Notes: generated from the letters alone by a model not told the origin. 64,000 nt of DNA from Annona cherimola (GCA_030490835.1 CM059975.1:32830133-32894132); one strand, 5' to 3'. Shown: positions 48,230 to 59,090, counted from the first letter of the stretch. Translations and numbers: made by a program.

Positions 48230-49800
48230 CATCCTATGGTCACAAGATCCAAGGTTGGCATCTCCAAGCCTAATCCCAAGTATCAAGCACATATCACGTC
48301 TGTTGTTCCTTCAAAACCTCGAACCATTGCTGCTGCTTTAACACATCCAGGTTGGAGAAATGCTATGATTGAGGAATTAGATGCCTTGGCTCATAACCGT
48401 ACATGGGTGTTGGTGCCTCGTCAGTCATATATGAATGTTGTTGGTTGTAAATGGGTTTTTCGTACTAAACTTCGAGATGACGGCAGTTTAGAACGCTTAA
48501 AAGCTCGTCTTATTGCAAAAGGATTTCACCAAGAAGAAGGTACTGATTATGTGGAAACCTTCAGTCCTGTTCTTAAACTAGGAAGTTTACGAATTGTTTT
48601 GGCTATTGCCACTGTTCGTGGATGGCCTATTCGTCAACTTGATGTAAAAAATGCTTTTCTACATGGTGATCTGAATATTCCTGTGTAAATGGAGCAACCA
48701 CTCGGGTTTAAAAATCCTTAGTTTCTAGAACATGTTTGTTTATTGAAACGTTCTCTTTACGGCCTCAAACAAGCTCCCAGAGCCTGGTTTGATAAATTCA
48801 GCTCATTTCTTCTTAGCTATGGCTTTTTTTTGTAGTGTGGCTGATCCTTCCCTATTCATTTATCATCATGGCTCTCATTCTATTTTATTACTTCTATATG
48901 TTGATGATATAATTTTAACTGGTGATTCTTTAGCACTAATATAGTGCATTGTTCAAGATCTTAGGGTCCATTTTGCTATGAAAGATATGGGTGCATTACA
49001 TTATTTTCTTGGTATTGAGGTGACAAGGACCTCTGCTGGCTTATTTCTCTCCCAACACAAATATGCACTTGATTTACTCACCAAGGCTTCTATGCATCAA
49101 AGTAAACCTTATGGCACTCCCTTAGCAGTAAAATCATCCGCTCATGACAATGATCAGGCTTTTCAAGACCCTGCATTTTTCAGAAGCATTGTACGTGGTC
49201 TTCAGTATCTTACTCTGACACGACCAGATCTATCTCTTGTCGTGAACCTTGCATGTCGGCGACTAGCAGCTCCCACTGTGACTGATTTTCTGCTTCTCAA
49301 GCGTATCCTACGATATGTTCGTGGTACGTTGAATTTGGGTTTACGATTCTTGGCCCAAAGTTCTCTTGATCTATATGCCTTTTCTGATGCTGATTGGGCT
49401 GGGTGTCATATTATTCGTGGTTCCACTACTAGCTATTGTGTCTTTCTTGGTGCCAACTGTATCTCTTGGAGTGCTAAGAAGCAACCCACTGTTGCTCGCT
49501 TCTCCACTGAAGCTGAATATCGGGCCTTAGCTTCTACTGCAGCTGAACTCACTTGGATATCTTATATTCTTCGTGATATTGGCATCTCTTAACCATGATC
49601 GTCACTACTTTTCTTAGATAATTTGTCTACCTTATATCTCACCACTAGTCCCATCCTTCATGCTCGCACCAAACATATTGAGATTGACTATCATTTCATT
49701 CGAGAGAAGGTTTCCCTTGGACATATTGTTACTCACTTTATTTATAGTTCCTCCAATATTGCTGACCTTTTTACCAAGCCATTACCACGTAATCCTTCAT
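48230..49800 (+). pseudogene. copia reverse transcriptase and RNase H
   Basis: Reverse transcriptase begins 'WRNAMIEELDALAHNRTWVL', with 'GCKWVFRTKLRDDGSLERLK', 'ARLIAKGFHQEEGTDYVETF' and 'RQLDVKNAFLHGDL' (catalytic Asp in LDVKNAF), then a stop at 48686. '[13 protein letters not shown]' follows at about 48752. A frameshift precedes 'LLYVDDIILTGDS' (YVDD at 48897-48908). The frame 48978-49592 holds 'MKDMGALHYFLGIEV' and RNase H 'LYAFSDADWAGC', 'CISWSAKKQPTVARFSTEAE'. The end is 'HIEIDYHFIREKV', 'NIADLFTKPL'. Confidence 0.9.
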
Positions 49801-49860
49801 TGACCTGCGCAACAAACTTGGCCTTTGGATGTTCCATCCCACGTCCAGTTTGCGGGAGGA

Positions 49861-50186
49861 TGTTCGGAGTCCAGAAACAGAAACAGAAGACTCGGTCCCA
49901 CATCCAGCAGAAGACTCGGTCCCACATCCACGTGTACGTTCTAGATATGCAGAGTCACCCAAGTCTTCAGCAGCGTTCAATTCCTCAGCATGATTTAGCG
50001 GCATCTATTCAGCAGCAACCACGGCAACCAACAACACTGGTCATTTGTATATATATGTGTGTGTTTGTTGTTTTTTGAAAAAAAAAATTACACGGAAACA
50101 GAACTGTTTTTCATTCTTTTCTTATTTCGTCTCTAGCTTAAGAATTCGTTCCAGCAACTATTCTCTTCCGCTTCAAAATCTCATCA
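49861..50186 (+). repeat. 3' LTR of the copia element
   Basis: Same length and ends as the 5' LTR, with about 20 substitutions and one extra T in the A/T tract near 50089. It abuts CTGGACAAGG of the UGT sequence. Confidence 0.93.
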
Positions 50187-50639
50187 CTGGACAAGGTCCT
50201 GCCGAATGGATTCTTGGAGAGGACGAAAGCGCGGGGGTTGGTGTGGCCGTCGTCGGTGCTGCAGGTGGCCGTGATCGCCCATCCAGCTGTTGGGGGTTTC
50301 GTCTCACACTGCGGATGGAATTCCACACTGGAGAGCCTCTGGTTCGGGGTGTCGATATTGACATGGCCACTCTACGCGGAGTAGCGGCTGAACACTTTCG
50401 AGCTGGTGAAGGAATACGAGGTGGCCGTGGAAACATTGGGATCAGGCACGGACAAGGGGTGAGGTGTTTGATGGGGGACTCTGAGGAAGCAGTGAAAGTG
50501 AGGAGGAGAGTGAAGGAGATGCGGGATGCGAGCCGGAAGACTGAGGAAGATGGGGGATCATCTTTTGCTTCCTTGGCAACGTTGGTGGATGTGCTCGCCT
50601 CGAATGCCGAAGCCTAATACATTGGACTGATGTCTCTCC

Positions 50640-51600
50640 TATTCCTAACAAACTAGTAACTTATGTTGATTGATATTATGATTTGCAATGGGCAAATGAG
50701 GAGAGTGACTGTTGTAATACCACCGTAGAGTAAGGGTTACAGTCAACCACGTAAATCCTTGTGTTTGTGTCAGCATGCTCTGTTTCAATTGATTTCTGTA
50801 TGATTTTGTTAACCGAATCAGAGTTGCCATCCTTATTTTATCAATTGTTCCCCATTATCTTCCTTCTTTTTTTTTTTTTCCACTGGTACAAACTCATCTT
50901 GACCAACGGCAAGCCTGCCTTATCATTATTTCTGGCAACTCCCTTTCTCTACAAATCCTTCTTCGAAAAACTGCAAGCTTTGCTCATCATTATTTCCGGC
51001 AGCCCCTTTCTCTGCAAATTCAATTGGAAGAGATTTTTGTAAACGAAACCCAACTGCTGCTCTCCTCCCTTGCCACGAGCGGCGGCTGCAATGGTGGGAT
51101 TTATCTCTGATGTCACTTCACAAAACAGTGGTTTCTCGAATCAGATAGATCGATCGTCAGTATTTGCTGGTGCTGCAAATTTGGTTCGTGGTCTAGCGCG
51201 GACGTCGACGACGTCCGGTGACATGTGCTTTCACCCAATTCATCGTTTCACCGGTAGCCAGGGCAGACGTCTGTTTCATCAAGCGTCGTTGTCATCTTCA
51301 TAGCTGGCAGCCGTGAATTGATCGACAGCAGGTACGTCGCTCTCCGAAAAGCAGTACGTAGATCTGATAGGTTCACCAGATTCGCTTGAAGCAACAACAA
51401 GCTGCGGTTGGACAGCTTGGTTCGTCGTGATTGGTATTACAACAAGCTGCGGGTCTTTGGCATCCTTATATCCGTCTTGATTGGACCTAGACGGACTGAA
51501 ATTGGTGCTTGACAGTCAAGGTGTTCATATTTTCTTATCTCTAGATATTTGACCGTCGGCACTTTTTTTAGTCCTTTGTCTACATTGTTTTCTAGCTTTC
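50640..51600. other. Possible eroded LTR/leader of the next copia relic
   Basis: Begins after the UGT pseudogene. 'CAACCACGTAAATCCTTGTG' at about 50743 resembles the end of many plant copia LTRs, and 'TTGGTATTACAACAAGC' at about 51431 could be a decayed initiator-tRNA binding site. A 65-base unit ('CTGGCAACTCCCTTTCTCTA' / 'CCGGCAGCCCCTTTCTCTGC') is present twice at 50910-51020. The 77-codon frame at 51070-51303 is not recognised. Confidence 0.3.
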
Positions 51601-51730
51601 CGAAGTTCCTCATGGCCACTACTGGTGAAAGCACTCAAAAATCATCTTCAATTAGCTAGTAATTATGGTCATGACACCTAACTGAAGTTAACCGGCATAA
51701 CGTTGAATGTTATAACCATCTTTCATGGGT

Positions 51731-51761
51731 AAGAGTTATTACTATATTTTTTTTATTCATC

Positions 51762-51792
<31 letters not shown>

Positions 51793-51808
51793 TTATTACT
51801 ATATTTTT
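51731..51808 (+). mobile_element. Extremely short poly(A) retroposon with 21-bp target duplication
   Basis: AAGAGTTATTACTATATTTT plus T occurs at 51731-51751 and again at 51788-51808. Between the copies lie only about ten bases (TTTATTCATC) and a run of about 27 A. This is the footprint of target-primed reverse transcription by LINE machinery with almost total 5' truncation. Confidence 0.7.
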
Positions 51809-54239
51809 AGGTAGAAAATCAATGAAAAATAACAGCTCCCAGTTGATACCAAATAGTTATGTCTTGGTTATTTCAATTCCAAGGAACTTGTTTATAACAA
51901 TATTTGCTTATGCTGAAACGTCAGTTGTTATGAGATTCTATTAAGTAAAAGATATGTATGAATAGGAAATAATACCTCAAGAATTTTTAAAATACAACAA
52001 GAACTTATTCGTACTAAACAAAGTTTGGATTAATCAATTGTTGAACATTTTGGGATATGGAAAAAAAGGTAGAATAAATTAAGATAATATCAACTGCAGC
52101 AAAAAGTTACAAAATATTAAAAACAGGAAGAACAAGATTGAGTTTTCAATTATTAGCAGGCTTTAGACTAGAATATGAGGATTTGAAAAGATAAATTTTC
52201 ATGAGTAGCTCTTGACCCTCTTTTTCTACTATTTATATATTCATTCAATGAGAAAAACTAATGAAAAAAGAGTTATGTACTCGAAAAGTAAGTTTAGGAA
52301 GATACTAATAAAAGTTATGCTCTTGTTGCGAAAATTGGAAACAATTAAGTAGTAGATACAGAGGCTCGAAACTTATGAAAGGTGGAGGGCAAGGGAGAGG
52401 CACTCGTCTATTTTTCATTGTAATCAATGTAATAAAACAAGGCATCCTAAGGGTCATTGTTGAATTCTTTACCCTCATCTGTGTGAAAATACAAATAAAA
52501 ATGTAGAGAATAAGTACTCAAGCCAGTTGATCTAAATCTCAAACATTATTGAAGAGCATCTCTAAACAACTTTGACAACTTATACAGCTAGCCATTATTG
52601 GGAATCAACATAAAAAGCACTGTTCTAAGTCTCCAAGACGTGATATTTTACTTCTTTTGCTGATTCATCTTCTAGTAAGATTCTTTCTACTTTACTTTTT
52701 CTGGCTAAATAACAAACTCTAGTATAACAAATCATATGAATAACTATTTTACCCCTCTTTATGATGTTTAGAATAATTATTCCAAAAATACTTGTTTGCC
52801 AATGGCATCAGATCCTTCAAAAAAAATGGGCATCAGATGCTAGTACAAGAAATGGGAAAAATAAATTTACTTTTGTCAACTTTTAGATACTTTCTTTGTT
52901 CCTTCATTCACATCAAATTTATTATCTATTAGAAAACTCTGTAAACATCTCAAGCACAAGGTGGATTTTCAGCAACTTTGATTATTTTTCTGAGCAGAAT
53001 TATGAGGGTGACAATTGGTGGAAACAAAATTATTCAAGGGTTCTATGTCTTGAGTTTTACTGATAAAGCTCTTTTAACTTTATAAAGCGAAGAGGGAGGG
53101 TCTCTATTATAACATAAGAGAATGGGTAATCTATCAAATTAAATTCTTCAATCTTTATACTTTAGTGTTACTTCAAAACTAAATAATTATAAGCTTTCAT
53201 TTCTTTAACAATAAAACTTCATTTTCCAACACTTTCTACATTTTCAGATTTTTTTTTTGAAATTACATTCTGATGTGTGGAGATCTACTCCAATTGAATC
53301 TTGAAATAATATAATTCATGGTCTCTGTTATAGATGATAAGTCTCATGTTATTTGGATTTTATTTATAAAATTTAACAGTAAATTCTTACATATTTTCCA
53401 ACAATTTCGTCTAATTATTTTAACTTGGTGTTTTATGAATTGATAATGACATCTAGTATGTTAATATTTCTTTTTCAATTTAATTAACATGCCATAAAAC
53501 TTTGTATCAAACTACTTGCATTGGGACTCTGCAACAAAATGAGGTGACTAAAAGGAAGAATATACACATTTTTGAGGTTAACAGAGCTCTCTTATTGAAA
53601 TAAATGCTTTCAAAAAAATTTCTGTTACATGCTATTCTTACCGATTGCTATTTATCTCCCTAGTCAAGTTTTGAAAAATATATTTTAATTAAAATTTGAA
53701 GAGTCGATCTATCTCATTTTGGAGTTCTTGGATATTATCGCTATGTTTGTATATAGAACAGTGGAAGACTTGATTATCACACCAACAGGTGAATTTTTAG
53801 GATAGTCTTCAACCCAAAAAAGATACACGTGTTGTTATTCAGTTGTCCAATCAACGACAAGCTATTTGTCTCTTAAGACATCTTTTAGTGAGAAAGTATA
53901 TAGTTTTTCTTCAAACAACGATCAAATTCAGAGGAAGGGTATTTAGGAATTTGATCTAAATAAACATAATGTATTTCTAATAATATTTGAAATAGATATC
54001 TTCAATGGTAATTAAAACAACTCCAACACTAACAATGAAAAAGATGAATAGTCCACTAAAAATTAATAGAATGGTGAACTTCCTCTTAGAACAAATGAAC
54101 AATCTAAAGAAATTCAACGGAATAGCAAGCTTCCTCTTTGAAGATTCTGAAGATTCACTGGTTCTGTCAAGCCTTTTTTAGACTACGGGATTTTTATATT
54201 TATCATATAGTTGCTTTACTATTAAAAAAGTTTGTTCTT

Positions 54240-54650
54240 TTTATTGCTATTAATTGTCACGTTGAACTATAATTTTCGTGAAGTTGAAAATTTTACATGC
54301 ATACAAAAGAACTTAAAGACCTTAAGAAAATAATACTCAATTTTGTTAAAGAAAAAAGACTTACGAAGTGTAAATAAGTTAAAACCTTTGGATGAAAAAT
54401 TTTTAGTGTAAAAGTTGTTAAATTGATAAAAAAAATAAAATGATATGATAAAAGTAATGATGAGATGCAAAGAAAATAAGGTCAAAATAGATAGAGTAGT
54501 TGTGCAAAAATAATTAGAAAATATAGTAGTTATATACAAAGATGTAAAAAAAAAAGTTTAAAATAGAGTAGTTACGAAGAGAAAAAAAAAATTAATTGAA
54601 AAGTTTTAGCTTAAGATTTTCTTATCATTACCAAACATACCCTAAATATA
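54240..54650 (+). repeat. MITE family G copy inside the copia relic
   Basis: Shares 'GTTGTTAAATTGATA', 'ATGATATGATAAAAGTAATG', 'GATGCAAAGAAAATAAG', 'TATATACAAAGATGTAAA' with the copy at 61790-62050, and ends in ATTACCAAACATACCCTA. It separates the integrase and reverse transcriptase parts of the copia relic. Confidence 0.55.
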
Positions 54651-54801
54651 AAAGTGATGATTTAGTAAAGTGGTACAATGTTAGATTAGTTGCTAAGGAT
54701 TCACTTAAATATATGATATTGATTATAAAAAATCTTTGTACCAATTGTAAAATAAATATCATCATAGTTTTAATGGAGTCCAATTATATACATCATAATA
54801 T

Positions 54802-55157
54802 ATTTTAGGCTAAAATATAACATTTATTTATTTTTATAATTAGTTTTTTTTCTTTATAAACATGCTTATCTAAGTGTATTCAATCTATATACAAAGTTTC
54901 GCTATTTTACAGTGCTTTTACATATATATTTTTGATTTTTTAAAAATCAAAATTTATAAGGGATGAAAAATAACTTAAATGCCCTTGAAATTGCTAATTT
55001 TTAAAAAATTTAAAATAAATATATGAAAGTATTGTAAAATGACAAAACTTTGTATATAGATTGAATATACATAATAAAATATATTTACGAAGAAAAAATC
55101 AAAAAATATAACTAATTGTGAAATAAATACATGTTGTATTTTCCTCTAAAATATATC
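54802..55157. repeat. Foldback MITE of about 350 bp
   Basis: The left arm (TATATTTTAGGCTAAAATAT, TTATAATTAGTTTTTTTTC, 'ATTCAATCTATATACAAAGT', 'GCTATTTTACAGTGCTTTT') pairs along its length with the right arm ('GAAAGTATTGTAAAATGACA', 'ACTTTGTATATAGATTGAAT', 'ATAACTAATTGTGAAATAAA', TCTAAAATATA). The middle contains GATTTTTTAAAAATC. TA-containing ends suggest a Tc1/mariner-type MITE, but this is not certain. Confidence 0.7.
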
Positions 55158-55385
55158 ATGAAACATATAATCATGCTAAAGATTTTAATACATATAACCA
55201 TCAATCATGGGAATTTTCCATTTTAGATGGATTTCAAAAATATTTTACATTGACATTTAGAAAAAGAGGTGTACTTGAATCTTTTTTCCTAGTCATCTCA
55301 TAGAAGGAAAATTCAAAATTTTATGTAAATTGACAAGGCCAATTGTTTCAAACCACTCTTCCTAATCTTAAAATTTTTTCATTTT

Positions 55386-55573
55386 ATCCGGTGGGGACTT
55401 GCGCCACTGGTCAGGGTCACCCACATTGGCTCCCTACCAGAATGTCCCCGTGCGATCGTCCCCTCTGCTGGAGTGTAGGAAAGTTTGTCCCGCGGTACAT
55501 AGGGGTTCAGAAAATAGCCCCCTCGTGATCCAGCTCAGATGGATGTAAATCACATCCCAATCCAAAAAAAAAA
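55386..55573 (+). mobile_element. SINE-like retroposon
   Basis: A GC-rich island in AT-rich DNA: CCGGTGGGGACTTGCGCCAC, 'TGTCCCCGTGCGATCGTCCC', 'AGGGGTTCAGAAAATAGCCC', then CCAATCC and a run of eleven A at 55563-55573. Similar sequence at both sides (TTTTTTCATTTTAT and TTACCCATTTTAAT) may be an imperfect target duplication. It is unrelated to the SINE at 58107. Confidence 0.45.
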
Positions 55574-55905
55574 ATTACCCATTTTAATTAAAATTTTATT
55601 TCAATTTTTTAATTTTTTGGAAATATATCATTATATCGTCACAAAACTATAAGCATATTTTGATTTTTATAAATTATTTTAATATTTCAGCTTCAGCTGC
55701 GTCAGATATAACTTAATGATTTTCCATCCGTAACGTATAACTTAATAGTTTAAGTTATTTATTTCAACCAAGCGAAAATTACCTAGCTTTAGAGGCTTAT
55801 CAATGCCGGTGACTTTCAACACTATCTTCCTTCCGATCTGCACGAAGGGCATACGAGGAACCGAGGAGGGGCAACGGTCAAAGGAACAAGAGGAAGGCCG
55901 CGGAA

Positions 55906-57360
55906 ATGGAAATGGAAAAAGTGCAACTGGTGTTCGTCCCAGTGCCAGGAATTGGCCACCTCATCTCCGCCGTTGAGCTAGCCAAATCCCTCTTCAAACA
56001 CAACCCCTTCTTCTCCATTACGGTCCTCCTCATGCCCCTTCCCTCACCAGCAATCGACGCCTATATCCAATCCGTCTCCTCCTCCGCCTCCGCCTCCGCC
56101 TCCGCCCTCGCCCTCGACATCCACTTCCTCACTCTCCCTCCGCTCCCAAAGCCCGACGAAACCGAAGGCCCAGAGAACCTCATTTCCCTCTTCGTCGACA
56201 ACTACAAGCCCCTCGTCAAAAATGCCATTCAAGAAATAAAGGCCACCCATCGCCATTGCCGACTCGGCGGCCTCATCATCGACCTCTTCTCTACCTCCAT
56301 AATCGATGTGGGGGCGGAGCTCGGCATTCCCACCTACATCTACTTCACCTCCGGCGCCGCGCTGCTAGGCGTTATGCTCCGCCTCCCTGCGCTCCACCAC
56401 GAGATCCCCTGCGAGTTTGCCGAATTCCAGGGTGAAGTGGAGGTAGCCGGATTGCTGCCGCTGCCGCCCAGCGTCATGCCGGCGTCGGTCCAAAACAAGA
56501 AAGGGAAGGGGTATAGGTGGTACCACTATCACGGCAGACGGTTCAGCGAAGCTCAGGGGATCATCATCAACACGTTCGCGGAGCTGGAGCCGGGAGGGTG
56601 CGACGCCATTGCCAGCGGCCGCTGCTTGCCCCCCGACCACCCCACCCCAAGCATCTTCCCCGTGGGACCCGCGCTGGCCCTTGACCAGCTCACCCAATCG
56701 AAATCGAGCGGCTTGCTCGAATGGCTCGACGCGCAGCCGCACGCATCAGTGGTGTTCTTGTGCTTCGGCAGCTGGGGGGCGTTCTCCGCCCAGCAGATAG
56801 CGGAGATCGCTGCGGGACTGGAGCAGAGCGGGCATCGGTTCCTTTGGTCGGTGCGGGGTCGGCCGAAGGAGCTGTTCGTGGGGCTTGTCGATGCGGACCT
56901 GGACCAGGTCCTGCCGGATGGATTCTTGGAGAGGACGAAAGCGAGGGGGCTGGTGTGGCCGTCGTGGGTGCCGCAGGTGGCCGTGCTCGCCCATCCGGCT
57001 GTTGGGGGTTTCGTCTCGCACTGCGGATGGAATTCCACACTGGAGAGTCTCTGGTTTGGGGTGCCAATATTGGCATGGCCACTCTACGCGGAGCAGCGGC
57101 TGAACGCTTTCCAGCTGGTGAAAGATTATGGGGTGGCCGTCGAGCTGAAATTGGGATCGGATGCGGACGAGGTGGTGAGCGCGGCAGAAGTGGAGAGAGG
57201 GGTGAGGTGTTTGATGGGGGACTCTGAGGAAGCGGTGGAAGTGAAGAGGAAGGTGAAGGAGATGCGAGACGCGAGCAGGAAGACCGTGAAAGAGGGGGGT
57301 TCGTCTTTTGCTTCCATGGCTCGGTTGGTGGATGCGCTGGTCTTGAATGCCGAAGCATAA
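55906..57360 (+). CDS. UDP-glycosyltransferase, UGT71-like (family 1), 484 aa
   Basis: Cytosolic enzyme that transfers a sugar from a UDP-sugar to a small lipophilic acceptor, typically a flavonoid, phenylpropanoid or hormone. The frame is intact and single-exon, at the usual 450-490 residues. N-terminal acceptor domain: 'VFVPVPGIGHLISAVELAKS' with catalytic His18; the relay Asp is probably Asp126 ('LIIDLFST'). The C-terminal donor domain has the 44-residue PSPG box from Trp354 to Gln397 with '[10 protein letters not shown]' and a terminal Glu-Gln pair; Gln at the last position favours UDP-glucose in this family. Residues 58-70 are a Ser/Ala repeat. The start at 55906 follows CGCGGAA; Met3 at 55912 is an alternative. 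The N-terminus and 'LLMPLPSPAIDAYIQSV' resemble group E (UGT71/72/88). The acceptor cannot be told from sequence. It is a tandem relative of the pseudogene at 43980. Confidence 0.95.
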   Translation: MEMEKVQLVFVPVPGIGHLISAVELAKSLFKHNPFFSITVLLMPLPSPAIDAYIQSVSSSASASASALALDIHFLTLPPLPKPDETEGPENLISLFVDNYKPLVKNAIQEIKATHRHCRLGGLIIDLFSTSIIDVGAELGIPTYIYFTSGAALLGVMLRLPALHHEIPCEFAEFQGEVEVAGLLPLPPSVMPASVQNKKGKGYRWYHYHGRRFSEAQGIIINTFAELEPGGCDAIASGRCLPPDHPTPSIFPVGPALALDQLTQSKSSGLLEWLDAQPHASVVFLCFGSWGAFSAQQIAEIAAGLEQSGHRFLWSVRGRPKELFVGLVDADLDQVLPDGFLERTKARGLVWPSWVPQVAVLAHPAVGGFVSHCGWNSTLESLWFGVPILAWPLYAEQRLNAFQLVKDYGVAVELKLGSDADEVVSAAEVERGVRCLMGDSEEAVEVKRKVKEMRDASRKTVKEGGSSFASMARLVDALVLNAEA

Positions 57361-58092
57361 CACCTTGAGCGATGTATCCCATATCTTCCACTCAGAAAAA
57401 CGCAATGTATTTTGGTATTTTCAATTGCATCGAATGGAACGGTTGATTTATGATATTTCACCCTTGCTTAGTAGATTAGTGAATCAATCAGAGGGGAGCT
57501 AAATAACCCACATAGATTGCTTAAAAATCCTTACTTTTTATTATTTTCAAGACAACTTTTTTTCATTTTGTAGAACCTTTCTTGTTCTTAAAACACATTT
57601 CTAACAAACAACGTCATCTTTTATTCAATATTCTTATTCTATCCTAATTCAATCCAAGCGGTGATCAGGTTTTATGGAAAATTCTCTCTTATCCATAACA
57701 TCAGCGCATAGTTCCTAATATATCTGTCACCTACCCGCAAGCTCTGCAAAAATGCTTCTCAGGCGATGCCATTCTGTAACAACATCAGAACATTTTTAGC
57801 CAAAATTTTTAATGAACAAAATATCATCATCTTCCCTCCCCAGTGACGACGCCCTCAAAACTTCTTGTTAGATGACTATCTGAATGTCGCCTTGTGGAAG
57901 CTGTGAGATGAGACATGGACGGTATTCTTTCTGGGAGGTTTGATTTTTCTGTGACCCTTTTTCCATTTTATTGCTGTTGCTTGATCTATTTCATCAAATG
58001 ACTCAAAACTCCGATGATCCAAAGGGGAAAAAAAGCTTCTTTCTTGTGTGGACTAATTGTGGGGTCTTGTTTTTTAAATTTCAAGAGAAATG
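57361..58092. other. 3' flank of the UGT gene, nothing else recognised
   Basis: Possible polyadenylation context lies in the AT-rich stretch after 57390 (AATGTATTTTGG, TTGATTTATGATAT). No further gene is seen. Confidence 0.4.
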
Positions 58093-58106
58093 AACTACTG
58101 CTAGTT

Positions 58107-58444
58107 TTTTTTTTTTTTTTTTTTTTTTGATTGGTACAATTTACATGTATCTCAACACATTATATTTAAAGATCTGAGACATTCTTACAAATATAAGGGA
58201 CACACATATCCCAAAGAAATCTGGAGACACAGCTCCACGAAAGAATAAGGAAGACATAGCTTCCAACAACCACCTGGGAGACCACCAGCTCCCACGCTCC
58301 ATCCATACGGGAGACCACATTTTTGCTCCCACTAAATTACCGCCCGCAGCGCATTTTCCGCCCGCAGCGCGATTCGAACCTCCCTGCTGCCAGCGCACAT
58401 TTTTGTGCCACCGACAGCCACCAACCGAGCTAGCCTCGGTTGGT
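58107..58444 (-). mobile_element. tRNA-derived SINE, reverse orientation
   Basis: The poly(A) tail appears as a T run at 58107-58128. Reading the minus strand from 58444, CCAACCGAGGCTAGCTCGGT then TGGTGG contains an RNA polymerase III A box (TAGCTCGGTTGG), and about 55 bases on GGTTCGAATCGC is a B box. A 14-bp target duplication AACTACTGCTAGTT flanks it exactly (58093-58106 and 58445-58458). The body after the tRNA-like head has two GCGCTGCGGGCGG words. Length 338 bp. Confidence 0.88.
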
Positions 58445-58649
58445 AACTACTGCTAGTTGAATCACAGTTTATGTTTAAGAGTCCAATGGCTTGTCATGTA
58501 TATCATTATAAATCCTTGCGGACAAGGAATATTCGTAAGTCTATTCTTACCGTATCAGATTTCACAAATTTTCTGGTTTGGACAACTTAGATGTGCCATT
58601 TCTAGTCCTCAGCATATGGCATGTACATGTCCAGATTTTTTTTCCCCTT

Positions 58650-59090
58650 TCAATTTTTAGATGATGTTTAATGAAAAATCCAACCCGTTTATTACATTTA
58701 GCATTACATGTTTAACTATAAGACTAGGTTTTATCCAAATCAGGTATATGTATAGATCATATTTATTGAAAATATATTTATTCATGTTTAAATTATGAAA
58801 AATGCTTATATCCAATATATGCATTAGAATGTAATAATATCTACGAAATCATTTATTCACATAGTAATAGTATTTTAGATAGCTTAGATATTAAAAATAC
58901 AACTTAAAATTTGATATTTAACATTAAATTATTATTAATTTTCACATTTTTAGACAAGACCCATTTATACGGACATTAAAAAAATAAAAGAGTTTCTCTA
59001 ATAATACATATGAAAATAAATATAATAAATAAAATGAGTTTTAATAAAGCATTAAGGTCTTAAAATGAAAGTAATTACATAGAAAAATAA
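58650..59090. repeat. Foldback family F copy
   Basis: Shares 'GATGTTTAATGAAAAATCC', 'GTTTATTACATTTAGCATTA', 'AGAATGTAATAATATCTACG' and AAATCATTTATTCACATAG with the copies at 29236 and 63590. The right part is eroded. Confidence 0.5.

Larger units (their letters stand above)
44964..50186 (+). mobile_element. Ty1/copia LTR retrotransposon inserted in the UGT pseudogene
   Basis: LTRs of 325-326 bp (44964-45288 and 49861-50186) start TGTTCGGAGTC and end AATCTCATCA. The primer-binding site TGGTATCAGAGCC follows the 5' LTR directly and matches initiator tRNA-Met. A purine tract GCGGGAGGA precedes the 3' LTR. The target site is duplicated as TTGGA/CTGGA, and the intact paralogue has CTGGA here, so the left copy carries one C-to-T change. 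By eye the LTRs differ at about 20 positions plus one indel, roughly 6 per cent. gag, protease, integrase, reverse transcriptase and RNase H are present in Ty1/copia order but disrupted. It lies in the same orientation as the UGT. Confidence 0.95.
43980..50617 (+). pseudogene. UDP-glycosyltransferase pseudogene split by a copia element
   Basis: Tandem paralogue of the gene at 55906. Left part 43980-44963: start 'MGKEKVELLFFPIPATDHLI' (catalytic His kept), a TAG at 44253, a one-base deletion near 44297 that shifts the frame, Lys in place of the Asp of the His-Asp relay, and two stops at about 44756-44768. Right part 50187-50617: sugar-donor PSPG box still readable in another phase ('[10 protein letters not shown]'), then a roughly 30-base deletion and an in-frame end 'GVRCLMGDSEEAVKVRRRVK' to SNAEA. 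The insertion falls in the codons matching Leu332-Asp333 of the intact protein. Many lesions lie outside the insertion, so the gene decayed through several events. Confidence 0.9.
51612..54800 (+). pseudogene. Old Ty1/copia relic (gag, integrase and RT pieces)
   Basis: Starts with 'MATTGESTQKSSSI' at about 51613, typical of copia gag starts. 'LLAGFRLEYEDLK' at about 52155 and the knuckle 'FHCNQCNKTRHPKGHC' at about 52410-52460 follow. Integrase-like 'QQNEVTKRKNIHIFEVNRAL' lies at about 53530-53595. After a MITE insertion, the reverse transcriptase start 'YKSDDLVKWYNVRLVAKDS' is found in the frame 54596-54808. Stops are very frequent and no LTR pair is visible, so it is clearly older than the element at 44964. 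Confidence 0.6.

Noticed and set aside
56044..57461. Long antisense and alternate-frame ORFs over the UGT gene (up to 233 codons)
   Set aside because: Shadow frames of a GC-rich coding sequence; the plus-strand 484-codon frame contains all family motifs.
58330..58444. Functional tRNA gene
   Set aside because: A and B boxes are present, but the sequence does not fold into a complete tRNA and continues into a SINE body with poly(A) and target duplication.
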